Of a DNA stretch of 64,000 nucleotides, positions 35,825-44,359 are shown in pieces. Positions within the stretch are counted from its first letter, which is position 1. Each line of letters opens with the position of its first letter. The notes beneath the pieces are model-generated. The model searched no databases. It had not been told where the DNA came from and saw only the letters and a program-made list of their open reading frames with translations. The position numbers were made by a program, and so were the translations under genes. The DNA lies in the NCBI GenBank assembly GCA_016931455.1, contig JAFGES010000042.1:1-64000 (forward strand). Reading direction: 5' to 3'. This DNA is from Desulfobacterales bacterium (GTDB taxonomy: Bacteria > Desulfobacterota > Desulfobacteria > Desulfobacterales > JAHDSC01).

Positions 35825-37855
35825 ATGATTGATCCGTATAAAAAATTAACTTTCTGGGTGGTGCTCTTGGTATTATTGCACCACCCGTTCCTATTAATTG
35901 CCGGCCCACTGGGTCTTACAGGAATTTGGCGGTATTCGGAAAGCGGCGGGGATACGGAAGATAGATGGTCTTTCAATCAGTCTTATGATGTAAACTTCGG
36001 CAAAGAACTTAGCGCAGGAATTAATTTTACGGGTGATCTACGTTATAGTGATACGAAAGATTCTGAGGAAAACGATAGAAGTCTGATAAGTCCCTCGGCG
36101 GCGATTGATTTTCGAAGTGATTGGTTTGCATTCAACCTCAGCGGGACGGGAGTGCGACGAGAAACTTCAGATCAACCTGAATTCACTGAAAAGGCCTGGA
36201 ATGCAAGTTGGTTCAGTCTTTTGGAAAAGTGGCCCCAACTTCGGCTAAACTATGGCCAAAGTTACCAGTACGACGACCAAAACCCTCACAGTCAAAATGA
36301 TCAATCAACCTATTTTTCTGCTAGTATGGATTATACTTGGTCGGTTCTAAGATTTTTTTATGACTTTCGGACAGACTTAAATAAGGATCGGGTGACGGAT
36401 ACGGCCACTGATACCGATAGGCATTTCGCCAATATTCAACTGACCAAGGATTTTTTAAATCATAAACTCAATTTCAGTGCTTCACAGCAATATTCTTTTT
36501 ATGAAACCGAAGTTGAAGGAGATGGTGGAGAATTTTATTTATCCAATCAAATATCTGATCCTAACAACACTTCTCTGCTTCCTGTATCCGGTCTCTTGAA
36601 ATTACAACCACCGGTTGAAATCGGTAAAAACTTAGATGCACAAGAGATAATTATTCATGTTTTTCAACCCGTGGATCGAATTAGAGCTTATTTAAATCGT
36701 GATGTAAGCGATAAAATAAGTGTTGAGAATTTTTTTATTTGGGAAGTTTATAGAAGCAAAAATGGTATTACATGGGAACCTATTGAAAAATTACCTTTCA
36801 TTGAATCCGAAGTAAAGGATGAGATATCTGTAGTAAACATTGTTATGCGATCTAAGCTTGAAGAAGGGTTTTTGAAAATTAGAGTTAGACCGAGTAGTAT
36901 TATAACCACTCTCAGAGATGTATCGATAGAATCTCTGGAAGCCCAAAGGCGAATTGAAGCTGAAACCGATATTTCAAAATTTAATAGTCAACAATCGCGT
37001 TTGAGTTTTAACTATCGACCATTGACAAACTGGTCTCTGGCCTATAATCTTACGCATACTCGCAATAAGCCGGACCCGGGATTGGACAATACTCAACTGA
37101 ATCATTCTTTAAATAGTTCCTATATTCTTAATCGGTATTTTTCAACTTCGATCGGGGTGAATGAGTATCGAGATAAAACGGAAGATCAGGAAAAGCAAAT
37201 CAGCAGGGTTTACTCTGTTTCTATGAGTTCATCACCGTTAACAACATTGGATCTGTCAGCAGGGTATACCCGATCAGATTGTTATGATGGCGGAACACAC
37301 ATGACTTCAACAGATTCTTTAAATGGATACTTGTCAGCTTTAATTTTTCCGGATCTTTCGGCTGGTTTGACCGGCAACTGGTCGAAGAGCTGGAATTACA
37401 TTACTGAAAATGATTCGACGGTATTCGGCTGGCGTATTTATAGTACCGCTCGGATTGATCCCAAGGTAAACCTTGACGTATATTATGAATCCGTCAGCAA
37501 CGAAGGAGATTCCAACCTGTATGGAATATCATCTGCATCCTCAGATTCAAATAGATATGGTATCGGTTTAAGTTATCGGCCATCAGATATTTTTTTAGTA
37601 TACTCTAATTTAGATCGTGATGAGGAAGATAATAATACGACTTTTTCCGGTAATATTTCCTGGAAATGGACTCCTAAAATTCTGATCAGTGGGCGGTTCG
37701 CCTTAGACATCAGTCAAGGAGATACGGAAAGTTATGATGCATCGCTGAATTGGTCTATTAGCCGCCATTTATCTTTAAGAAGCTCGTTTGATTATCAAAG
37801 CGCCGATGATCTGGATTCCTGGAATCTTTTAAATACTTTAAATGTTAATTTTTAA
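35825..37855 (+). CDS. Outer-membrane beta-barrel porin of the cytochrome conduit
   Basis: A 676-residue exported protein (signal segment FWVVLLVLLHHPFLLIAGPL) with alternating polar/aromatic strands throughout, for example WFAFNLSGTGVRR, YFSASMDYTWSVLRFFYDF and LSAGYTRSDCYDG, and ends in Phe (NTLNVNF), the classic C-terminal signal for beta-barrel assembly. About 20 or more strands are plausible but were not counted rigorously. A globular insert (about residues 245-390) interrupts the barrel pattern. The adjacent 12-heme pair makes it the probable sheath of an outer-membrane electron conduit, analogous to MtrB/OmbB but not evidently of the same sequence family. Confidence 0.83.
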   Translation: MIDPYKKLTFWVVLLVLLHHPFLLIAGPLGLTGIWRYSESGGDTEDRWSFNQSYDVNFGKELSAGINFTGDLRYSDTKDSEENDRSLISPSAAIDFRSDWFAFNLSGTGVRRETSDQPEFTEKAWNASWFSLLEKWPQLRLNYGQSYQYDDQNPHSQNDQSTYFSASMDYTWSVLRFFYDFRTDLNKDRVTDTATDTDRHFANIQLTKDFLNHKLNFSASQQYSFYETEVEGDGGEFYLSNQISDPNNTSLLPVSGLLKLQPPVEIGKNLDAQEIIIHVFQPVDRIRAYLNRDVSDKISVENFFIWEVYRSKNGITWEPIEKLPFIESEVKDEISVVNIVMRSKLEEGFLKIRVRPSSIITTLRDVSIESLEAQRRIEAETDISKFNSQQSRLSFNYRPLTNWSLAYNLTHTRNKPDPGLDNTQLNHSLNSSYILNRYFSTSIGVNEYRDKTEDQEKQISRVYSVSMSSSPLTTLDLSAGYTRSDCYDGGTHMTSTDSLNGYLSALIFPDLSAGLTGNWSKSWNYITENDSTVFGWRIYSTARIDPKVNLDVYYESVSNEGDSNLYGISSASSDSNRYGIGLSYRPSDIFLVYSNLDRDEEDNNTTFSGNISWKWTPKILISGRFALDISQGDTESYDASLNWSISRHLSLRSSFDYQSADDLDSWNLLNTLNVNF

Positions 37856-38005
37856 ATAATTTTAAAAATATCAATAAATAAAAAATATTGATGGAATAAG
37901 ACTTTAAATTTATAAGTTATTATAGATTGAAAATCAAAAAATGAAAGTAACAATGCAGGGTTTAATTAACCGTTATTGATTTCTTTAGTGAAAGAGGTGA
38001 AAAGT

Positions 38006-38584
38006 GTGCAAAAAATTGGATTGTTATTTATATTAACGATTGTAATGGTTGCCTTATTGGGTTGTGCCGGTGCACCCCTGCACTATGCCGATGAGACAAT
38101 AAGGCTGGGATATGTGAAACGTATTGCAATTTTGCCGTTCGAGAATCATACCCAAACGAAATATGCGGAAGAGCGATTACGCGATATTATTTCCACGGAA
38201 ATACTGAGTCGAGGTTTCTTTGAAGTAATTGAAAAAGGGGATTTGTCGCGCTTTCTCCAAGAAGAGTTGGTTAATCGAAAACAAGAAACAATCGATCTTC
38301 CAACCGCACAGAGATTAGCCCGTGACCTTGAGGTGGATGCTTATTTAGCAGGTTCGGTCGATGATTTTTCCGAAATTAGGAGCGGTTCATATGCTTATTC
38401 CGTCGTCGCTGCAACATTTCGACTTGTAGATGTAAAAACAGGAAAAATTATCTGGAAAACTAGTGGTACTGAAAGCGGGTATAGCACTTGGAGCCGAATT
38501 TTCGGTTTTGCCGGTGAGGATATCAATGAGGTCAGCTTTAAATTGGTGCGTAAGTTACTCGATACCATTCAAATAACGGAGTGA
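38006..38584 (+). CDS. TolB/CsgG-like lipoprotein
   Basis: A 193-residue lipoprotein from the GTG at 38006, placed eight bases after GAGG; starts further upstream give a poorer signal peptide. The lipobox LLGC follows a hydrophobic segment (GLLFILTIVMVA). The mature domain starts RIAILPFENHTQ and has VDAYLAGSVDDFSE and GKIIWKTSGTESGY, a TolB N-terminal/CsgG-like fold. CsgG-like proteins form or line outer-membrane secretion channels; others are assembly lipoproteins. It is the first of three genes with a related ILPF motif (with 38589 and 40145). Confidence 0.78.
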   Translation: MQKIGLLFILTIVMVALLGCAGAPLHYADETIRLGYVKRIAILPFENHTQTKYAEERLRDIISTEILSRGFFEVIEKGDLSRFLQEELVNRKQETIDLPTAQRLARDLEVDAYLAGSVDDFSEIRSGSYAYSVVAATFRLVDVKTGKIIWKTSGTESGYSTWSRIFGFAGEDINEVSFKLVRKLLDTIQITE

Positions 38585-38588
38585 ATTA

Positions 38589-40145
38589 ATGGAGTTTTTA
38601 CGGGTAGCAAAAGTATTTAATCTGTTGCCCCGAGTTCTGATTTTAATACTAGTTACCTGGTTGGTAGGGGTATCCGTACCCTGTGCTGAAAGGATTGTCG
38701 TGTTGCCTCTTGCTGATGTCTCTCAAGGGGACAACGGGGTTAATATGGCATTTACTCATGAGATCAGAGAAATGCTTCAGGGCCAGGAAGATCTTGATAT
38801 TTTAGATGAAAATCAAGTCGTGCAGTTTATGGTTAAGAACCGGATTCGTTTTTCAGGATATATTGATTCTTTTATGGCCCGAAAAATTGGAAGGGATCTT
38901 GGTTGTGATTTGGTACTTTTAGGAACGATAACTGAAATGGGAGGTATCAAAGATCCTGCTGTCGGATTAACGCTTTCAGTCATGGATACCAATGAAGGTA
39001 TTCCCGTATGGGCGGGAACAAGAGCAATGAGCTTGAGTGAAACGGTTCGAGCCATGGGTATTGGACAACCGCAAACTTTAAATGATCTGAAAAAGATATT
39101 GTTGGAAGACCTATTCGAGGAGTTAAACAGAAAACTCGATAGCCGTATCAGTCGGGCAAAGCGTCCCTATCAGCTTGTCAGCCTTCAATTATCGCCTGAA
39201 TATATTAAGGGTGGAAAATTAGTTGATTGTCGATTGAAAATCAGATTTCTTGAAACCCCGCCCGAAAGGATTGCGGTGGAAACTGAGGCGGGTAAAATGT
39301 ATCTATATCCCGATGAAAGATCCAGTGGGTATAGGGGATATTTAGCAAGCCGATCGGATGAGGGTTGCTACCCGGTTTCATTGATTCTTGAATGGAAAGA
39401 TCGGCCGACCGAACGGATTCCGAAAATTGCTGCCTACAATGTGATTAATGAAGCTCCTCGACTGGTAATGGATGTTAAAAAAGGTTTGCAGTTAGGAGAT
39501 TTAATTGCTTTTCGAGACTATCTGATATTTTTTCCAAAATTAGAAGAACCCAGACCTTTGACTAGATGGGCGGTTGAAATAAATAATGAAAAAGGGGATA
39601 CGATTATTCGCGAAGAGAAAGAAGGAAATTTACCTAGCCGGTTGGTTTGGGAAGGAAGGGACGCGCATAAGAGAAAACTCGATGATGGATTTTATTCATT
39701 TTGCCTTAATGTCTGGGATGCTGCCGGAAATCATGCGGCGGTAACAAAAGAATTGGCACTTCAATCAACGGTTCCTCCAGTAAATATCGCTGCCTCTTAT
39801 CGACAGGGAAAAACCTATTTGGAAATAATTTCTGAAGAAGGTCATAGTGATGTGCCATTAGGATCCTGGACGTTAAATGTTGCTTCAGCCGAAGGACAAG
39901 CATTAATTAGTAAAGAAGGTCATCAATTACCCGCTTTGATAGATTTACAACAAGGCTTAAAACCTGATATAAATCAAATGATTAAAAGTGTGGCAAATAG
40001 TTCGGGATCGATTTATTGTGATATTGAAGTGAAGGATAGACTCGGGAATCGATTTCGTATACGAAAAAAAGAAATTCAACTAAAGAGTCAAAAAGCTGTG
40101 AAGGAGCTTGAAAAAAATACTTCGAGTTGGACAGAGGATTTCTAA
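38589..40145 (+). CDS. TolB-like domain protein with C-terminal FlgD-type Ig domain
   Basis: A 518-residue exported protein (signal peptide ending near VPCAE). The N-terminal domain (about 34-170) has ERIVVLPLADVSQGDNG and GCDLVLLGTITEMG, like CsgG/TolB-N modules; the C-terminal half includes DAHKRKLDDGFYSFCLNVWD, typical of a FlgD-like Ig repeat. It starts four bases after the preceding gene and its stop overlaps the next start by one base (TAATG). The family is not one I can name. Its position between conduit and giant cytochromes suggests an assembly or secretion role. Confidence 0.75.
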   Translation: MEFLRVAKVFNLLPRVLILILVTWLVGVSVPCAERIVVLPLADVSQGDNGVNMAFTHEIREMLQGQEDLDILDENQVVQFMVKNRIRFSGYIDSFMARKIGRDLGCDLVLLGTITEMGGIKDPAVGLTLSVMDTNEGIPVWAGTRAMSLSETVRAMGIGQPQTLNDLKKILLEDLFEELNRKLDSRISRAKRPYQLVSLQLSPEYIKGGKLVDCRLKIRFLETPPERIAVETEAGKMYLYPDERSSGYRGYLASRSDEGCYPVSLILEWKDRPTERIPKIAAYNVINEAPRLVMDVKKGLQLGDLIAFRDYLIFFPKLEEPRPLTRWAVEINNEKGDTIIREEKEGNLPSRLVWEGRDAHKRKLDDGFYSFCLNVWDAAGNHAAVTKELALQSTVPPVNIAASYRQGKTYLEIISEEGHSDVPLGSWTLNVASAEGQALISKEGHQLPALIDLQQGLKPDINQMIKSVANSSGSIYCDIEVKDRLGNRFRIRKKEIQLKSQKAVKELEKNTSSWTEDF

Positions 40146-40750
40146 TGAATTTCAAAAGGCTCCAAAATAGTTTGTTGGTGTTTTTTTTAATAACTTTTTG
40201 TTGCTCTTGTTCGATGAAAGTTGCACCGGAAACGGGCGGTAGATTTACAAAAGAAAGACCGAGTATTTGTAGAATTGCAATCCTACCTTTTGTTAATGAA
40301 AGTCGGAAACCGGAAGCCTCGTTGCAGGTCTATCGTATTTTTCTAAATGAGTTGGTCGCATCCGGTCAATATATAGTTGAACCGGAAGGTGAAGTTCGGC
40401 TGTTTTTGACTCGAAATAGACTATTTCCCCAAAAACTGATGGATGCTTCTATCTATGCTGAGTTTGCCAGGCAGCTTCAAGTTGATGCAGTCATTCGGGG
40501 GAAAGTTATAGATTACGACATGAAAGAAATTCAAGGATCTGAAATAATACCTCATTTGACACTTCAGATTGAAATCTTCGAAGCTCGTAGCGGCCGAATG
40601 CTTCTGAATACTTTTCATCGTAGAAACGGTAATGATTATCAAACGACGTTGCATTTCGGTACGGTTAAAACAATGAGCGGTTTAGTGGCCAGGGTGACAA
40701 AAGAAATTTACGAGGATTGGCTGGAAAAAGAGATAGGCGGATGTCGCTAA
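40145..40750 (+). CDS. TolB-like lipoprotein
   Basis: A 201-residue lipoprotein (hydrophobic LLVFFLITFCCSC, Cys about residue 21) whose mature domain carries RIAILPFVNESRKPEASLQV and LQVDAVIRGKVIDYD. It is the third TolB/CsgG-like protein in a row. The ATG at 40145 overlaps the stop of the preceding gene (TAATG), implying translational coupling. It likely belongs to the same outer-membrane assembly as its two neighbours; whether it makes a pore or a scaffold cannot be told. Confidence 0.75.
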   Translation: MNFKRLQNSLLVFFLITFCCSCSMKVAPETGGRFTKERPSICRIAILPFVNESRKPEASLQVYRIFLNELVASGQYIVEPEGEVRLFLTRNRLFPQKLMDASIYAEFARQLQVDAVIRGKVIDYDMKEIQGSEIIPHLTLQIEIFEARSGRMLLNTFHRRNGNDYQTTLHFGTVKTMSGLVARVTKEIYEDWLEKEIGGCR

Positions 40751-42396
40751 AAAAAAATAAACTTTTCATCATATTTACATTTATTCTTTGTATTCAATTT
40801 GCAATCTTATCAGAGACCAAGGCGTTTTGGCAACGTGGTCCAAAAGCTTTGATTATAATTGACGGAATTAAATATACACGGGACGATTACATACACTGGT
40901 GGCATGAGTGGCGTGAACCAGGTGCGACAATAAAAGATGATCCTGAGGACTTTATTGAATGGATGCTACTTTTTAGGGAGGCTGAGCGTATGCAACTGTT
41001 TAAAAACCCAGCCTACCAAAGAAAAGTAAATGTATTTTTAAAAGTCCGATCTCTGCTGCTATTGAAACAAGAAGAAGTGGATCAACATATTAATCCACCC
41101 AGCTCAGAGGATCTGTGGGATTTTTATCAAAGTGAATACGCCCCGGTTTTAAAAATGAAATTGGTGCAAGCTAAAACACGGGAAGAGGCTCTCAAAATCA
41201 AAGAGAAAGCGGATACCGGAATATCGATCGAAGAGGCGGCCGAGATTTCCGGGCTTAACGACATCAAAAACCGTCTAATGATGATTGGGCCCATCAGGCC
41301 ATTAAACATACCTGAGCCGATACGAAAATCAGTTTATGATCTACCGGCACAGCAGACCGGTGGTCCGGTATTGTGGCAAGATTCATGGTGTGTTTATGAA
41401 ATCATAGAAAATAAAGAAGGAACCGAAGAGGATTTCGAAAGTTTAAGAAAAGAACTGATCCGAAAAAAAGTAAGGTCGGAAGAAAACCGATTAACCCAGG
41501 CATTAATTGAACGGTTGAAAAAAAAGTATGCACTAAACGTTAATGAGAAGGTTTTAGCGGCTATTGGATCGGAAGGAGTCAATCCGGAAAAAGAAAAAGA
41601 AATTGTCATTTCCTTCAAAGGTGGAAATGTCACTGCGGACATGCTTTTTAAGGCCATCCGGAAAGAAAGTCATTTGCGTAGCGGCAATCGCCGGGGTGGA
41701 ATGGATTTTGAAAAAATACGGGACCGGGTTGTGGCCGATATGATCGCTCAGACGCTGACAAGCCGTGAGGCCCTTGAGAGACATTATGAACGAAAAATGC
41801 CGTTTAAGCATACTTTTGAGTTCTATAGTCAAAGACGGATGATAAAAGAATTTGAAAAAGTGGTCATCGAGTCAAATACTCAAATTAGTACTGACGAAGT
41901 CAGTCAATTCTACGATAAAAATAAGGAGCGATATGCTCGTATCGGATCGGTTGATATGGCCTTGGTAAAAACTCAAGAAAAAGAGTTAGCGGACAGTCTT
42001 GCGGTGCGACTAAAAACCGGAGAGGATTTTTTTTCTGTAATGCAGGTGCTTGCTCCTGCAGGAATTCAAGTAAAAAGAATATCATTTGATAAGCTAAGCG
42101 CATCTCAGTGGGATGTTGTCTCAAAATTGGAGCCCGGTCAGGTGAGTGGGTCGTTTCAAGATAAAAACGATATTTGTTTTGTAAAGCTTATTCGGCGTGA
42201 AGAGAAGACTTATATTCCATTAAAAGAGGTGACCGAGCAGATTCGTGAAGAATTAAAACGAATGAAATTTACGGAAACTCGGAAGGAAATCATACATAAA
42301 CTCAAAGAACGATCTGAAATTCAAACAGATTCCAACGAATGGGGAAAATTAAGGGACCAATTATTGAGTGAAGAACATGCTGCCACAAACAAATAG
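40741..42396 (+). CDS. SurA/PpiC-like periplasmic foldase
   Basis: A 551-residue exported protein (signal LFIIFTFILCIQFAILSETKA) with an N-terminal SurA-like helical chaperone region (about 45-150), a parvulin-like segment (about 150-220), a helical middle and a second parvulin-like segment (about 400-500, KLEPGQVSGSFQDKNDICF). Proteins of this type fold outer-membrane beta-barrels, and a dedicated copy beside a porin suggests a private chaperone. The parvulin domains are divergent, so prolyl isomerase activity is uncertain. The ATG at 40741 overlaps the previous gene by 10 bases and is preceded by AGGCGG. Confidence 0.8.
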   Translation: MSLKKNKLFIIFTFILCIQFAILSETKAFWQRGPKALIIIDGIKYTRDDYIHWWHEWREPGATIKDDPEDFIEWMLLFREAERMQLFKNPAYQRKVNVFLKVRSLLLLKQEEVDQHINPPSSEDLWDFYQSEYAPVLKMKLVQAKTREEALKIKEKADTGISIEEAAEISGLNDIKNRLMMIGPIRPLNIPEPIRKSVYDLPAQQTGGPVLWQDSWCVYEIIENKEGTEEDFESLRKELIRKKVRSEENRLTQALIERLKKKYALNVNEKVLAAIGSEGVNPEKEKEIVISFKGGNVTADMLFKAIRKESHLRSGNRRGGMDFEKIRDRVVADMIAQTLTSREALERHYERKMPFKHTFEFYSQRRMIKEFEKVVIESNTQISTDEVSQFYDKNKERYARIGSVDMALVKTQEKELADSLAVRLKTGEDFFSVMQVLAPAGIQVKRISFDKLSASQWDVVSKLEPGQVSGSFQDKNDICFVKLIRREEKTYIPLKEVTEQIREELKRMKFTETRKEIIHKLKERSEIQTDSNEWGKLRDQLLSEEHAATNK

Positions 42397-44359
42397 TGCA
42401 AAATATATTTCGGTAGCTTTTTTAGCAATGGGTCTTGCTTTATATGTTTTTAGTATCGGTTGTGTAATGAAACAGCCGAAAAGAATACATAAAACCTGCT
42501 TAGATTGTCATTCCGAACTCAAAGATCGGTATCGAGAGGGTAATGTCCATCAGCCGGTTAAGGAACAAAATTGCGAAAGCTGCCACCGGCCACATGGTCT
42601 AATTGGTGGAGTCTATCTGGATCGATCGTTGCCGGTTCTTTGTTATAAATGCCATAAAGAAACAGCTGAATCACTGAAAAAATTTAAAACAGGCCACACA
42701 CCGGTATCAAAAGGAAAATGTGACCTTTGCCATGATCCGCATAATTCGCCCAATCCGAACCTTCTCAAGCTGCAAGAAGATGAACTCTGTTTTAATTGCC
42801 ATGCGCGTGAATCGTTTCAAAAAAAAATTATTCATGAACCGGTAAATAAAGGTTGTAAAACTTGTCATGTTGCTCATGGCTCTAATTTTCCTGAATTGCT
42901 CAATGAAGAAGCAAATACGCTTTGTCAAAAATGTCACAAAATTAGCGATGAAAGATTTAAAGCCAAGCATGGAGGATATCCGGTAAACAAAATTTGCATA
43001 GACTGCCACAGTGTGCATTCCGCCGATAATTCAGCATTGCTGAAGGTGGTCATACATGATCCGGTTGCTGATATGCAATGCCAAAAATGCCATAATAAAT
43101 CTACGGATCCAAATCCTTTTGAATTGAATGCTTTAGAAATAAAACTTTGTTATGGCTGTCATGACAAAGAAAAAGCAAATTTTAAAATGACAAACGCGCA
43201 TCAACCGGTCAAAGAGGATCGATGTTTTGAATGTCACCGACCCCATGCAAGCGATTTCAATGGGATGCTGGAAAGTAGTCCTGAAAAGCTTTGTTTTAAG
43301 TGCCATACATTCAATTTCATCGGACCGCAAGCAAAAGAAATCGGAGCTGGAAGTGCGCATCCGGTTTCGGCCCGCGGCGAATGTTTAAAGTGCCATCGAC
43401 CGCATATACCCGCAGTCGGTGAATCACATTTATTGGCTGAGGCTGGGGAAAAACTTTGTAAAAATTGTCACAGTCAATTTTTTGTCAGCCAGACGGTTAA
43501 CCATCCGCCGGCTCAAAAGGGTGATTGTTTAAATTGCCATCAACCCCATGAGTGCCCGGCACCCAATTTGCTGGTAAAAGCTGAAAAAGATTTATGTGCC
43601 GAGTGTCACCAGTCGGTTGTGATGGATATGGGCAAACGAAGCCTACACCGTCCTTTCGCAGTTGGAAACTGTTCAGGTTGTCATCAACCTCACGGGGCAA
43701 AGAAAAAGAATCTTCTTTTGGAATCGGAGAATGATCTGTGCGTCAAGTGTCACGCAAAATTAGATGCTCAAAGAAAAGAAATCGGCCGCCATCAGCCGTT
43801 TAAGGAAGCTCAATGCAATACCTGTCATCAATCGCATGCAGGGGATTATAGCTTTATTTTGGACAAGCCGGTTGGAGAACTCTGTTTAGACTGTCACGCA
43901 TCTCTTCAAAAAGTATTAACGGCTCCGGTCGCCCATGAGCCCACTATACGGATGAGTTGTACAGTTTGTCATCATGCCCACGGTACTGCGAGGGAAAATT
44001 ATCTGCTGGAGGAGCAACCGGGTCTATGTCTCAATTGCCATCAGGTGAACAAATATTGGGAAACGGGTTTTGGTCATAAACCCGCGGTGGAAGGCCAATG
44101 CACGATTTGTCATGATTCACATTTTTCAACTATTAAAGGTCTTTTGAATAAAAACAGCGGACAGCTGTGTACTCAGTGTCACGAGGTTACTGAAGAGCAT
44201 TTAAAGCAAAGTCATCAAGGGATTGTTCCTTCGATGGAAAGTTGCTCCAACTGCCACGACTCGCACGGAGGTCCCGATTCTTCTCTTACATTTCCGGTTA
44301 AACACAGCCCCTTTGCCGAAGGTCAGTGTAAGCCCTGTCATCCGGGAGAGCGACTATGA
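42368..44359 (+). CDS. 26-heme cytochrome c lipoprotein
   Basis: A 663-residue protein with 26 CXXCH motifs counted by eye, mostly in repeated pairs of form CxxCH-xPH (CESCHRPHG, CDLCHDPHN, CFECHRPHA, CLKCHRPH, CLNCHQPHE, CSGCHQPHG, CTVCHHAHG), the doubled-CXXCH pattern. The N-terminus ends in SIGC (near residue 32), a probable lipobox, so it should be anchored to the outer membrane. Start is GTG at 42368 or ATG at 42377, both inside the end of the foldase gene. A protein of this size could span tens of angstroms as a molecular wire. The next cytochrome gene overlaps it by four bases. Confidence 0.9.
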   Translation: MKNMLPQTNSAKYISVAFLAMGLALYVFSIGCVMKQPKRIHKTCLDCHSELKDRYREGNVHQPVKEQNCESCHRPHGLIGGVYLDRSLPVLCYKCHKETAESLKKFKTGHTPVSKGKCDLCHDPHNSPNPNLLKLQEDELCFNCHARESFQKKIIHEPVNKGCKTCHVAHGSNFPELLNEEANTLCQKCHKISDERFKAKHGGYPVNKICIDCHSVHSADNSALLKVVIHDPVADMQCQKCHNKSTDPNPFELNALEIKLCYGCHDKEKANFKMTNAHQPVKEDRCFECHRPHASDFNGMLESSPEKLCFKCHTFNFIGPQAKEIGAGSAHPVSARGECLKCHRPHIPAVGESHLLAEAGEKLCKNCHSQFFVSQTVNHPPAQKGDCLNCHQPHECPAPNLLVKAEKDLCAECHQSVVMDMGKRSLHRPFAVGNCSGCHQPHGAKKKNLLLESENDLCVKCHAKLDAQRKEIGRHQPFKEAQCNTCHQSHAGDYSFILDKPVGELCLDCHASLQKVLTAPVAHEPTIRMSCTVCHHAHGTARENYLLEEQPGLCLNCHQVNKYWETGFGHKPAVEGQCTICHDSHFSTIKGLLNKNSGQLCTQCHEVTEEHLKQSHQGIVPSMESCSNCHDSHGGPDSSLTFPVKHSPFAEGQCKPCHPGERL

